Of a stretch of 64,000 bases of DNA, positions 19,886 to 28,465 are shown one piece after another. Source of the stretch: RGIG9115 sp045649825. GTDB taxonomy: Bacteria > Bacillota > Clostridia > UBA1381. Where the stretch lies: positions 89,942-153,941 of the forward strand of contig JAZRQO010000017.1 of assembly GCA_045649825.1 (NCBI GenBank), given 5' to 3'. Under the pieces are notes generated by a model, which had not been told where the DNA came from, did no database searches, and worked only from the letters and a program-made list of their open reading frames with translations. How positions within the stretch are numbered: position 1 is the first letter of the stretch; each line of letters opens with the position of its first letter. Both the position numbers and the translations under genes were made by a program.

Positions 19886-20434
19886 ATGAATACACCAAAT
19901 AAATTAACAGTACTTCGTATGCTCTTAGTACCTGTATTTATGGTTTTTGCACTCATTAACGGTGCGTTTTGTCAGACTATTGCACTTATTGTATTTGCTC
20001 TTGCATCCTTTACAGATTATCTTGACGGCAAAATTGCACGGGCGCAGGGGCTTGTTACCACCTTTGGTAAGTTTATGGACCCCCTTGCCGATAAGCTTCT
20101 TACAACGGCAGCATTTCTTGTGTTTATGGATAAAGGACTTATTTCACCATGGGTTATTATAATTGTGCTTTTCCGTGAATTTGCAGTAAGCGGTATAAGG
20201 CTCGTTGCAGCAGGTACCGGTGAAGTTATAGCTGCAAGCTGGTGGGGGAAGCTCAAAACCGTTTCACAGATGGTTGCAATTATTCTCACATTTGTACTTA
20301 TCATAGTTCCTGTTTTCACTGAAAGTGTAAACTATATCATTGTGAACATAGCAGTTTGGATTTCTACCGTTCTTACCCTTGTAAGCGGTTGGGACTATAT
20401 TTATAAAAATAAGAACTTACTTCAGTTTAAATAA
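19886..20434 (+). CDS. pgsA: CDP-diacylglycerol--glycerol-3-phosphate 3-phosphatidyltransferase
   Basis: Makes phosphatidylglycerophosphate, the committed step to phosphatidylglycerol. A 182-residue integral membrane protein with the CDP-alcohol phosphotransferase motif D-x2-DG-x2-AR-x8-G-x3-D-x3-D, seen as DYLDGKIAR then FGKFMDPLADK. It starts NKLTVLRMLLVPVF, typical of PgsA. ATG 19886 has GAAAGGA about 8 bases upstream; the open frame begins 6 bases earlier at a TTG. Confidence 0.95.
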   Translation: MNTPNKLTVLRMLLVPVFMVFALINGAFCQTIALIVFALASFTDYLDGKIARAQGLVTTFGKFMDPLADKLLTTAAFLVFMDKGLISPWVIIIVLFREFAVSGIRLVAAGTGEVIAASWWGKLKTVSQMVAIILTFVLIIVPVFTESVNYIIVNIAVWISTVLTLVSGWDYIYKNKNLLQFK

Positions 20435-20452
20435 TTAAAAAGGAAAAACTTT

Positions 20453-21463
20453 ATGAGTATACAAGTTGAAGAAAAGAAATATCCTATGAAGCTGTTGGCT
20501 TTGCTTCTAACAGTTATACTTGTTGCACTTATAATAATAACTTGTCTGTTTGTTGCAAGCGATGTTATGAATGTAAAAAAAGGCGACGTGTTTATTGTTG
20601 AAGAAGGCTTTACTGTTAACAGAACTGCTGCTGAGCTTTCGGAAAAAGGTATAATAGAATTTCCTTTTATTTTCAGAGTTGTTTCGAGAATAAACGGAAC
20701 GGATGTTAAAATCAAGCCCGGCAGAGTAGTTATAAGCAGCGGAATGAGTTATTTTGAAATACTTAATTTGCTTGCAAATCCGGAAACGACATTGACAAAG
20801 GTTCTTATTCCTGAAGGTCTGGAGCTTAAAGAAATAGCGGATAAATTATCTGAATTTGTATCAAAAGAGGAGTTTTACGAAGCCCTCAAAAAAGAATATG
20901 ATTACCGTTTTCTTAAAAGTGTTCCTGAAAGAGAATATAAGCTTGAGGGATATCTTTTTCCGGCAACCTACGAAATCAAGCAGGGTATGACTGCAGAAGA
21001 AATTGTGGATATGATGCTCAAAACCTTTGATGAAGTCTTTAAGGATGAGTATTATTCACGTGCGCAAGAGCTTGGAATGTCGATTGACGAAATTGTAACT
21101 CTTGCTTCAATAATTGAACGTGAGTCAAATTCAGGTGAAGAACGTCCGAAAGTTGCAGGGGTGTTCTATAACAGGCTTAATAGGAGTATGAGGCTCCAAT
21201 CCTGTGCAACCGTTCAGTATATTCTTAAAGAACGAAAAGCAGTGCTTTCAACTGCTGATACAAGAATTGAATCGCCATATAACACTTATCTTAACAACGG
21301 TTTGCCTCCGGGACCTATTGCATCTCCCGGTGAGGAATGTATAAAAGCGGCTCTTTATCCTGAAAATACAGATGCACTTTATTTTGTTCTCGGTGCAGAC
21401 GGAAAACATATTTTTTCTGCCACATATGACGAACATCTTGCTGCGAAAAACGGAGGACAATGA
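20453..21463 (+). CDS. mltG: Endolytic transglycosylase MltG
   Basis: Membrane-anchored lytic transglycosylase that cuts nascent glycan strands and so sets their length. It has 336 residues with one N-terminal membrane helix (about 14-38), a LysM-like region (about 45-110) and the YceG catalytic domain. The catalytic Glu is in TLASIIERES near residue 222, and the family's NGLPPGPIASPG motif follows. Neighbours trmR and trhP repeat the B. subtilis yrrL-yrrM-yrrN/O order. The stop overlaps the next start. Confidence 0.95.
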   Translation: MSIQVEEKKYPMKLLALLLTVILVALIIITCLFVASDVMNVKKGDVFIVEEGFTVNRTAAELSEKGIIEFPFIFRVVSRINGTDVKIKPGRVVISSGMSYFEILNLLANPETTLTKVLIPEGLELKEIADKLSEFVSKEEFYEALKKEYDYRFLKSVPEREYKLEGYLFPATYEIKQGMTAEEIVDMMLKTFDEVFKDEYYSRAQELGMSIDEIVTLASIIERESNSGEERPKVAGVFYNRLNRSMRLQSCATVQYILKERKAVLSTADTRIESPYNTYLNNGLPPGPIASPGEECIKAALYPENTDALYFVLGADGKHIFSATYDEHLAAKNGGQ

Positions 21464-22128
21464 TGGTTGAATATGAAAAAGACGGAATAGTACAGGAGTA
21501 TGTAACTGACTATATCCGCAATTCGCTTAAACCGAGAGAAGGTCTTTTGGCTGAAATGGAGAAATATGCTAAAGAAAATGATGTTCCAATTGTTCAGCCT
21601 GAAACTTCAAAATTTATTGAAACATTTATTATGTCAAATAAGCCGAAACGAATTCTCGAAATAGGCTGCGCCATAGGGTATTCTGCTATTGTTATGGCAA
21701 GCGCTTCGCCTGAAGCTGAAATTATAACTCTTGAATTTGATGAAAACATTGTAGAAATCGCCAGACAAAATATAAAAAAAGCAGAGCTTTCACACAGGAT
21801 TAAGGTTGTTTATGCTGATGCCAGAGATTATATCCCGTATATGGATAATGATGATTATTTTGACCTTGTATTTCTTGACGGTCCTAAGGCTCATTATATC
21901 AATATGCTTGAAGACTGTATCAGGCTTCTTAAAACAGGCGGAATACTTATGTGTGACAATATTTTGTATAAGGGTATGACTGCAGACGACAGTCTGATTA
22001 TCAAACGTAAACTTACTATTGTAAAACGCCTCAGAAAATTTATTGATGAACTGACTGAACGTGATGATATAGAAACGTCAATACTTACAATCGGTGATGG
22101 AATGACGGTTTCAGTTAAAAAGTATTAG
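21460..22128 (+). CDS. trmR: tRNA 5-hydroxyuridine O-methyltransferase (TrmR-like)
   Basis: A 222-residue class I SAM-dependent O-methyltransferase of the YrrM type. Seen: motif I ILEIGCAIGYSAI near residue 64, acidic motif EFDE, and LVFLDGPKAHY. In B. subtilis YrrM (TrmR) methylates ho5U34 of tRNA to mo5U34. The assignment rests on its place between mltG and the U32 gene; sequence alone only says O-methyltransferase family 3. Two adjacent ATGs (21460 and 21463) follow GGAGG; the second has better spacing (6 bases), the first gives an ATGA overlap with mltG. Confidence 0.85.
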   Translation: MMVEYEKDGIVQEYVTDYIRNSLKPREGLLAEMEKYAKENDVPIVQPETSKFIETFIMSNKPKRILEIGCAIGYSAIVMASASPEAEIITLEFDENIVEIARQNIKKAELSHRIKVVYADARDYIPYMDNDDYFDLVFLDGPKAHYINMLEDCIRLLKTGGILMCDNILYKGMTADDSLIIKRKLTIVKRLRKFIDELTERDDIETSILTIGDGMTVSVKKY

Positions 22129-22140
22129 GAGAAAAAATCA

Positions 22141-23385
22141 ATGGAAAAACCCGAACTTCTGGCTCCCGGCGGGAGTCTTGAAAAACTTAAAATTGCAATT
22201 GACTACGGTGCAGACGCAGTATATGTGGGCGGTGAAGCATTTTCCCTTCGTGTTGCTGCTGAAAATTTCACTATTCCCGAGCTTATTGAGGGACTTCGCT
22301 ATGCACATGACAGAGGAAAGAAAGTGTATCTTACTGCAAATATACTTCCTCATAACGCAGATATTGAGGAGTTTAAAGAGTATCTTAATGAAATATCACC
22401 TTTGGGATTTGACGGTATTCTCGTATCAGACCCGGGTATGTTTTCAATTGTTAAGGATAAATGTCCTGAATTGCCTATACACATAAGTACCCAGGCGAAT
22501 AACGTCAATTATGCATCTGCTCAGTTCTGGAAGAGTATGGGTGCAGACCGTGTTGTTCTTGCACGTGAAATGAGCTTTAAAGAAATTGCAGAAATACGCG
22601 ACAAAAATCCTGATCTTGAACTTGAAGCTTTTGTTCATGGGGCAATGTGTATTTCCTATTCGGGAAGATGTCTTTTATCTAACTATATGACGGGCAGGGA
22701 TTCAAATAAAGGTGCCTGTGCCCATCCCTGCAGATGGAATTATTCCCTCGTTGAACAAACTCGTCCTGGAGAATATTTTGATATTTATGAAAACGACAGA
22801 GGTACTTTTATATTTAACTCAAAAGACCTTTGTATGATAGAACATATCCCTGAGCTTGTTAAAAGCGGAATAACGAGCTTTAAGCTTGAGGGTAGAGTTA
22901 AGACTGAGTACTACGTTGCAACGGTTGTAGGGGCTTACAGGCGTGAAATAGACAAATATTTTGCCGATCCCGAAAATTACACCTTTGACGGAACTGAACT
23001 TCATGAGCTTATGAAGGTGAGCCACAGACCTTATATAACAGGCTTTTACTTCGGTCGACCTGAAGGTAAAGCCCAGGTATACACATCTAATTCCTACATT
23101 CGCCATTATGACCTTATAGGTATTGTTACGGATTATGATGATAATACGGGGATTATGACAATTTCACAGCGTAACAGATTTTATTCTGGTGAAGAAATAG
23201 AGATAATTTCTCCCGGTCGGCCTTGTTTTTCACAGATAGTGGGAGAGATGAAGAACGATAAAGATGAAATTATTACGGTTGCTCCACACGCAGCTATGAC
23301 TGTGAGAATGAAAGCAGACAAGCCTGTTGTAAAAGGCTCTATGTTAAGACGCGGAGAAATACCACCGGAAGGGGATGGTGAGTAA
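22141..23385 (+). CDS. trhP: Peptidase U32 family protein, probable tRNA hydroxylation protein TrhP
   Basis: A 414-residue U32 family protein. Known members (RlhA, TrhP/YegQ, YrrN/YrrO) hydroxylate RNA using prephenate-linked chemistry, not peptides. Seen: N-terminal ELLAPGGSLEKLKIAIDYGADAVY barrel start, the U32 signature EAFVHGAMCISYSGRC near residue 161-176, and more cluster-type cysteines in KGACAHPCRW. The length matches B. subtilis YrrO (TrhP2). The shorter YrrN-like partner is absent nearby, so this organism may use a single protein. With trmR upstream it would form the ho5U34 to mo5U34 wobble-modification pair. Confidence 0.86.
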   Translation: MEKPELLAPGGSLEKLKIAIDYGADAVYVGGEAFSLRVAAENFTIPELIEGLRYAHDRGKKVYLTANILPHNADIEEFKEYLNEISPLGFDGILVSDPGMFSIVKDKCPELPIHISTQANNVNYASAQFWKSMGADRVVLAREMSFKEIAEIRDKNPDLELEAFVHGAMCISYSGRCLLSNYMTGRDSNKGACAHPCRWNYSLVEQTRPGEYFDIYENDRGTFIFNSKDLCMIEHIPELVKSGITSFKLEGRVKTEYYVATVVGAYRREIDKYFADPENYTFDGTELHELMKVSHRPYITGFYFGRPEGKAQVYTSNSYIRHYDLIGIVTDYDDNTGIMTISQRNRFYSGEEIEIISPGRPCFSQIVGEMKNDKDEIITVAPHAAMTVRMKADKPVVKGSMLRRGEIPPEGDGE

Positions 23386-24299
23386 TGAAACAGTGCAGAA
23401 GATGCGGTAAAAAGCTGCCGAATGATGCACGTATTTGTGCATATTGCGGTCTTAAGTTAACCACTCAGCAATCAAGCGGAAAGAAAACTACTGCTAAAAA
23501 ACAAACATCTTCAGGTAGGCAGACGGCTGCAAAACGTGACAGTTACGATAGATACAGGAAACAGAAAATGCAGCAGGAAATAAAGAAAAAACGTCGCAGA
23601 AGACGTATAAGAATTTTGATTTTCTGGCTTCTTGTGCTGGCAATTGCAGGTGCAGTTTTCGGCGGAATGTACGCAAATAAGCATTATAGTTCAGTTATTA
23701 ATCCGTCGACAGAACCTACCGGGGAAGTACATACAAGCAGTGCTGAGCCTGAAAAAAGCGATGATAGTGAAGATGATGCTTCAACTCCAAAGCCTACAAA
23801 AGAGCCGGAAGTAACACCTGCAGCTACAAGCAAAGCTCAGACTCTTGATGAAAAAGCTGAGAATAGCGGTTGTGTTGTATATGAAGATTCTTCGTACGAT
23901 TTTAAGTGTGCATATCCTGCAGACTTTGTTGAGGGTACTCTTAAAACCAATAACACAAGGGTAAGCTTTAAAGATGAAAACGGCGGTGCAGAAATGCTTA
24001 TAAATTTTGAAAAAACAGGCAAATCTGATACTGCAGAAAAGCTTTTGGAAGAGTATTTAAACAAAATCGGTGTAGACCCGGATGTTGATAATTCGGGAGA
24101 TGATTTCTATTCTGTAACCTTCACGAGAGGCGGAAGGATTAATCACCGAAAAGCTGTAATTTCTGACGGAAAGTACATATATTACGATTTTATGTATGAC
24201 CAAGGCTCTGACAGTAAATCAAAATATGAAGATTATATTGATTTCATTGATATGTATCTGGAACAGGCAAATAAAACATCTAAGAAGAAAACAAATTAA
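23385..24299 (+). CDS. Zinc-ribbon membrane protein of unknown function
   Basis: A 304-residue protein. The N-terminus has a zinc ribbon (CRRCGKKLPNDARICAYCG, two CxxC knuckles). Then come a basic, Gln/Lys/Arg-rich linker (about 28-75, ending KKRRRRRRI), one membrane helix (about 77-100), a Ser/Thr/Pro/Glu-rich extracytoplasmic spacer (about 108-150), and an extracellular domain of about 150 residues with a pattern like PsbP/lipoprotein-type folds. The architecture resembles zinc-ribbon-anchored surface proteins of Firmicutes. It starts on the last base of the trhP stop codon. No function is assigned. Confidence 0.75.
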   Translation: MKQCRRCGKKLPNDARICAYCGLKLTTQQSSGKKTTAKKQTSSGRQTAAKRDSYDRYRKQKMQQEIKKKRRRRRIRILIFWLLVLAIAGAVFGGMYANKHYSSVINPSTEPTGEVHTSSAEPEKSDDSEDDASTPKPTKEPEVTPAATSKAQTLDEKAENSGCVVYEDSSYDFKCAYPADFVEGTLKTNNTRVSFKDENGGAEMLINFEKTGKSDTAEKLLEEYLNKIGVDPDVDNSGDDFYSVTFTRGGRINHRKAVISDGKYIYYDFMYDQGSDSKSKYEDYIDFIDMYLEQANKTSKKKTN

Positions 24300-24325
24300 T
24301 TTTTTGTTAAATTTATTTGCGCTAG

Positions 24326-24354
24326 TTGCTTTTTGATACGAATTGTGATAAAAT
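24326..24354 (+). promoter_or_regulatory. SigA-type promoter of the lipoprotein gene
   Basis: TTGCTT (24326-24331), 17-bp spacer, TAAAAT (24349-24354), 35 bases before the lipoprotein start. Confidence 0.7.
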
Positions 24355-24389
24355 ATTCCTGCAATTTAATTTTATAAGAGGTGCATTTT

Positions 24390-24899
24390 ATGAAGAAATT
24401 TATGATTATATCCGTGCTTGCGCTTACAGCGGCACTTTCGGCTTGCGGAAATAATTCTGCAGTAAATAATAACGAAACTGATTTTGAAGCAGTTAAAGAA
24501 ATAGTAGTAGGTGACGACAAAACTATTGAAACATACGAGGTTTCTGATGCTTCTGTTGTTGAAAAAATCAAAAAGATAAACACTTTAGCGGTTGTTGAGG
24601 AGTCAATCAATCCCGGTCTTAAAATGCTTAAGGTTGAGCTTCCCATAAATGAAGAGCCTGACGATAAAGCAGAAGAATTTTTTGAAGATGTTGAAGACAT
24701 TATAAAGAAGTGTAAACTTCAGGATACAACTGATTATGATTTCTTTTATTTCAGCACATCCGCGAACGGTGCAGTAGAAATTACGGCAGCTTTCAAACGT
24801 GTTGACGGAAAGCTTGTACTTGAGTCTGTAAACGGCATTGGTGAGCTTTATAAGAATGCTCCTGAAATCGCTGCCAAAGAATCAGAGCTTTTCAGATAA
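24390..24899 (+). CDS. Putative lipoprotein
   Basis: A 169-residue protein with a type II signal peptide: MKKFMIISVLALTAALSAC, the lipobox LSAC placing the lipidated cysteine at residue 19. The mature part is acidic and mixed alpha/beta with no family I recognise. ATG 24390 follows AAGAGGTG; the frame could start at GTG 24381, but that overlaps the ribosome binding site. It has its own promoter and terminator. Confidence 0.8.
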   Translation: MKKFMIISVLALTAALSACGNNSAVNNNETDFEAVKEIVVGDDKTIETYEVSDASVVEKIKKINTLAVVEESINPGLKMLKVELPINEEPDDKAEEFFEDVEDIIKKCKLQDTTDYDFFYFSTSANGAVEITAAFKRVDGKLVLESVNGIGELYKNAPEIAAKESELFR

Positions 24900-24917
24900 A
24901 ACCGTAACCTAACCAAT

Positions 24918-24945
24918 ATCCCCATTTGATGTGGGGATTTTGTTG
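24918..24945 (+). terminator. Rho-independent terminator after the lipoprotein gene
   Basis: Stem ATCCCCA / TGGGGAT with a 7-base loop, followed by TTTTGTTGTTT. Confidence 0.88.
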
Positions 24946-24969
24946 TTTATGTGATAGGAGAGTTAGATT

Positions 24970-26700
24970 ATGAAATCAGGCAATCTCATAAGACGCTTTT
25001 TGCCTTATTATAAAAAATATAAATGGATACTTGTTCTTGATCTTTTATGTGCTATGCTCACCACAGCATCCGAGATAGTTTTTCCCCTTATAGTAAGATA
25101 TATTACAGACCTTGGTGCAAATAATATTCAGTCGCTTACTATTGGTGTTGTTTTTAAATTAACCGCACTTTATGTTATACTCCGCATAATTGATACCGCA
25201 GCTAACTATTATATGGCAGGAACGGGGCATATAATGGGAACTAAAATGGAAACAGATATGAGGGCTGATTTGTTCGAGCATTTGCAGAAGCTCTCATACT
25301 CTTATTATTCAAACACAAAAGTTGGTCAGATAATGTCACGTATCACCAGCGACCTTTTCGATGTTACCGAATTTGCACACCATTGCCCCGAGGAAATATT
25401 TATTACTGCTACAAAATTGATAGTTTCATTCGTCATACTTATGACGGTGAATATTCCTCTTACTTTGATAGTGTTTGCTATCATTCCGTTTATGATATTT
25501 TTCTCGCTTCGTTTCCGCGGCCGCATGAAAGAGGCATTTAAGGCATCACGCGTGCAGGTAGGAGAGCTCAATTCTCAGGTTGAAGACAGCTTGCTTGGAA
25601 TACGAGTTGTAAAATCATTTGCGGCTGAAGATGCAGAAATAGAGAAATTCAGAAAAGGTAATGAGAAATTCCTTTCAATAAAAAAAATAGCCTATTACTG
25701 CATGGCAGGTTTTCAGACTACAAATAAGTTCTTTAATGGGTTGATGTATATAACGGTGGTTGCATTCGGCTCATTGTTTATGATAAACGGGAGCATCACA
25801 CCCGGCGACCTTATAGCCTATTTGTTGTATGTTACAACATTTCTTGCTTCAATTAAAACCATTCTTGATTTTATGGAACAATTCCAGAGAGGTCTTACAG
25901 GCTTTGAAAGATTTATTGAGATTATGGATATTGAACCTGATATCAAGGATTTACCCGGTGCTGCAGACATTGGAAATGTTAAAGGTGAAATAGTTTTTGA
26001 AAATGTGAGCTATATGTATTCTGACGGTGATGATAACGTCCTTGAAAATATCAATATATCAATAAAAGCGGGGGAGAACGTAGCAGTAGTTGGACCGTCA
26101 GGTGGTGGAAAAACTACTCTTTGCAATCTTGTACCTAGATTTTATGACGTTACCTGTGGAAGAATTCTTATAGATGGAAAGGATATTAAAACAGTTACTA
26201 AAAGCTCACTGAGAAAGCAAATTGGCATAGTGCAACAGGATGTATATCTTTTCTCAGGCACTGTTCGGGAAAACGTTGCATATGGCAGACCTTCTGCAAC
26301 CGAAGAGGAAATAGTAAGTGCAATTAAAGATGCAGGCGCATATGAATTTGTAATGAACCTGCCTGACGGATTAGATACTTATGTAGGTGAAAGGGGAGTT
26401 AAACTCTCAGGTGGACAGAAGCAGAGAATAAGCATTGCAAGGGTGTTTCTCAAAAATCCACCTATTCTTATTCTTGATGAAGCCACATCTGCTCTTGACA
26501 ACGAAAGTGAAAGACTTGTACAGGCATCTCTTGAACGACTTGCAAAGGGTAGAACAGTTATTACAATAGCACATAGGCTAACAACTATTAAAAATTCTGA
26601 CCTCATTTTAGTTCTTACAGAGGACGGAATTGCAGAGAGTGGTACACATTCTGAACTTATAGAAAAACAGGGAATATATTATAAATATTATAATATTTAA
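24970..26700 (+). CDS. ABC transporter, fused permease and ATP-binding protein (exporter type)
   Basis: A 576-residue half-transporter of the MsbA/BmrA type that works as a homo- or heterodimer. The N-terminal six-helix exporter domain (about 15-310) is followed by the nucleotide-binding domain: Walker A GPSGGGKTT near residue 376, Q-loop GIVQQDVYLF, signature LSGGQKQR near 478, Walker B ILILDEATSALD near 500 and the H-loop IAHRLTT. There is no adjacent partner half-transporter, so a homodimer is likely. The substrate is unknown. Confidence 0.93.
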   Translation: MKSGNLIRRFLPYYKKYKWILVLDLLCAMLTTASEIVFPLIVRYITDLGANNIQSLTIGVVFKLTALYVILRIIDTAANYYMAGTGHIMGTKMETDMRADLFEHLQKLSYSYYSNTKVGQIMSRITSDLFDVTEFAHHCPEEIFITATKLIVSFVILMTVNIPLTLIVFAIIPFMIFFSLRFRGRMKEAFKASRVQVGELNSQVEDSLLGIRVVKSFAAEDAEIEKFRKGNEKFLSIKKIAYYCMAGFQTTNKFFNGLMYITVVAFGSLFMINGSITPGDLIAYLLYVTTFLASIKTILDFMEQFQRGLTGFERFIEIMDIEPDIKDLPGAADIGNVKGEIVFENVSYMYSDGDDNVLENINISIKAGENVAVVGPSGGGKTTLCNLVPRFYDVTCGRILIDGKDIKTVTKSSLRKQIGIVQQDVYLFSGTVRENVAYGRPSATEEEIVSAIKDAGAYEFVMNLPDGLDTYVGERGVKLSGGQKQRISIARVFLKNPPILILDEATSALDNESERLVQASLERLAKGRTVITIAHRLTTIKNSDLILVLTEDGIAESGTHSELIEKQGIYYKYYNI

Positions 26701-26806
26701 GTTTTTAATTTTTCGAAAAATATATCTACACAAGGCATATTTGCATTTTTTACTTCATACAATCAAAGTCAATTACTTTTACGTTACAATAAGATTAAAA
26801 TGTGGT

Positions 26807-26926
26807 CTTGGTAGTGTCCGCTTTATCACCGGTGGTGTCCTACATTTCACTGCCGGCAGTGAAGTGTACTTCACAAGGGGTAGTGAAGCAGACTTCACCG
26901 GGGGTAGTGAAGCGCACTTCACCCAA
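26807..26926. repeat. Five tandem 24-bp palindromic repeats in a 348-bp gene-free gap
   Basis: Copies begin at 26807, 26831, 26855, 26879 and 26903; the last three are near-identical, the first two degenerate. Each good copy contains an inverted repeat, GTGAAG, 3-4 bases, CTTCAC. The period of 24 bases keeps frame, so the + strand can read as an eight-residue unit GSExxFTx within a 62-residue open frame starting at TTG 26741, but that frame has no convincing ribosome binding site. The rest of the 26701-27048 gap is AT-rich, with a small GAGTG/CACTC hairpin at 26963-26983. Confidence 0.85.
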
Positions 26927-27054
26927 TAAATAAATATATATAAATAAATATATATTAAATAAAGAGTGAGAAAGAAACACTCACTTATAATTTTCAATTC
27001 TATTTCTCTTTTATCAATCATATTAATTTATAAATTATATCTGGAGGTATGGAT

Positions 27055-27732
27055 TTGATAATTATACGTAAACGTGTTTTGTATATTATATGTTTTGTGT
27101 TTGTATTTATTTGTTCGGCTGGGTTTATAACAAGGGCGGCGTTAAAGCATAATGTGATAACGGTTATTGTCGATGCCGGTCACGGTGAGCCTGATGGTGG
27201 TGCAGTTGGTGTGACGGGTATCCTAGAAAAAGATGTGAATTTAGAAATTGCCCAAAGAACGCGGGAAGTTCTTGAGGGTAAAGGCTTTAACGTTATAATG
27301 ACAAGAACGGGCGATAGTGGTATATTTGACGAAAAAAGCGAAACAATCCGTGACAAGAAAAAAAGCGATATGAAGGCAAGACTTGAAATTATGAAAGTTT
27401 CAGGTGCAGATTTGTTTTTAAGTATACATATGAATTCTTTTGAAAACAAAGCCGCGCACGGTCTTAATGTTTTTTATACTGAAGAGTTTCCGGAAATTAA
27501 GCCACTTGCCGAAGCTATACAGGTAAGAATTTCGGAAATCACGGGAGCAGACACTCACGCTGTAAAATCTGCAGATAACAGATTGTATCTTATGAAAAAT
27601 CCGCCAATCCCTGCAATTCTTGCGGAGTGCGGATTTATATCAAACCCCGAAGAAGAAAAGAAATTGACTGAGGAAGATTATCAATCGAGGATTGCCTGGG
27701 CAATTTCAGAGGCAATTGAAGATTACTTTTAA
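27055..27732 (+). CDS. cwlD: N-acetylmuramoyl-L-alanine amidase, CwlD-like
   Basis: An amidase_3 family zinc amidase of ~225 residues with an N-terminal membrane anchor (about 6-24). Zinc ligands are seen in VDAGHGEPDGG (His), the LEKDVNLEIA region (Glu), and SIHMNSF (His); the catalytic Glu is in LAECGFISNPEE. The size and anchor match CwlD, which removes peptides for spore-cortex muramic lactam. The name is inferred from architecture. GGAGG at 27043-27047 is 7 bases from TTG 27055 but only 1 base from ATG 27049, so TTG is the preferred start. Confidence 0.83.
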   Translation: MIIIRKRVLYIICFVFVFICSAGFITRAALKHNVITVIVDAGHGEPDGGAVGVTGILEKDVNLEIAQRTREVLEGKGFNVIMTRTGDSGIFDEKSETIRDKKKSDMKARLEIMKVSGADLFLSIHMNSFENKAAHGLNVFYTEEFPEIKPLAEAIQVRISEITGADTHAVKSADNRLYLMKNPPIPAILAECGFISNPEEEKKLTEEDYQSRIAWAISEAIEDYF

Positions 27733-27864
27733 TTAAGTGTAATATTTATTTAGGGTTGTTTGCGATTTTCTTGCTGAATTTGTCTGATTAAGGACATATT
27801 GTCGTTATTTGTTACAGATGTATTGTGAAAATCATACACAAATATTAAAAAAGAGAAAAAACAC

Positions 27865-27893
27865 TTGATTTTTCCTTTGTTTTGTGGTATAAT
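27865..27893 (+). promoter_or_regulatory. SigA promoter of the rimP-nusA-infB operon
   Basis: TTGATT (27865-27870), 17-bp spacer, TATAAT (27888-27893), giving a leader of about 90 bases before rimP. Confidence 0.88.
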
Positions 27894-27917
27894 AAGCCTA
27901 CAGTTAAATAAGCTTTG

Positions 27918-27950
27918 ACAAAAGAGTGAGCAAGCTGCTCACTCTTTTGT
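27918..27950 (+). promoter_or_regulatory. Leader hairpin upstream of rimP, candidate NusA-dependent attenuator
   Basis: A perfect 14-bp stem (ACAAAAGAGTGAGC / GCTCACTCTTTTGT) with a 5-base AAGCT loop, lying between the operon promoter and rimP. The T residues are in the 3' arm (CTCTTTTGT) and no long T tract follows, so on its own it would terminate poorly. In B. subtilis the equivalent operon is autoregulated by NusA-dependent termination in the leader. The regulatory role here is inference. Confidence 0.65.
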
Positions 27951-27989
27951 ACTTAAAGCTTTTAAAATACGAAAGGATGTGATGCCGTC

Positions 27990-28445
27990 TTGACAGAAGC
28001 GGTAAGAATTGCATTTGAAACAGGGGACAAGGTTGCAGAAAAGCTCGGTTGTTTTCTTGTTGATGCTGAATTTGTCAAAGAGGGGAAGGATAATTTTCTC
28101 AGGCTCTATATTGACAAAGAAGGCGGAGTAGGAATTGATGAATGTGAAACCTTCAGCAATGAATTCGGTGCTTTGTATGATGCGATAGACCCGATTTCGG
28201 AGGAATATTTCCTTGAAGTATCCTCTCCCGGTGTTGACAGAATACTTAAAACTGAAAGAGAATTTGAGTATTTCTGCGGACGTGAGGTTTCGGTTAAGCT
28301 CTATGCTCCTTTGAACGGCAAGAAAGAGTTTGATGCAGTTCTCATCGGTTTTGACGGTAAAAACGTAACAGTTAAGACGGAAAGCGAAGAAGTGTCTTTT
28401 CCTAAAAAAGACGCCGCTTTTGTACGGTTGGCATTCAGAATATAG
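27990..28445 (+). CDS. rimP: Ribosome maturation factor RimP
   Basis: A 151-residue factor for 30S subunit assembly, first gene of the nusA operon. The N-terminal alpha/beta domain holds FLRLYIDKEGGVGIDEC and the ISEEYFLEVSSPGVDR motif typical of the family; the C-terminal domain is a small beta barrel. The start is TTG at 27990 downstream of AAAGGATGTGATG. The ATG inside that stretch runs into a stop after three codons, so TTG is the only workable start near the site. Confidence 0.94.
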   Translation: MTEAVRIAFETGDKVAEKLGCFLVDAEFVKEGKDNFLRLYIDKEGGVGIDECETFSNEFGALYDAIDPISEEYFLEVSSPGVDRILKTEREFEYFCGREVSVKLYAPLNGKKEFDAVLIGFDGKNVTVKTESEEVSFPKKDAAFVRLAFRI

Positions 28446-28465
28446 AAGGGATTGGTAATAAAAAA

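Noticed and set aside
26807..26926. CRISPR array
   Set aside because: The 24-bp units are directly abutting, without spacers, and no cas genes lie nearby.
26741..26929. 62-residue open frame on the plus strand as a gene
   Set aside because: TTG start without a ribosome binding site; the coding appearance comes from the 24-bp tandem repeat keeping frame.
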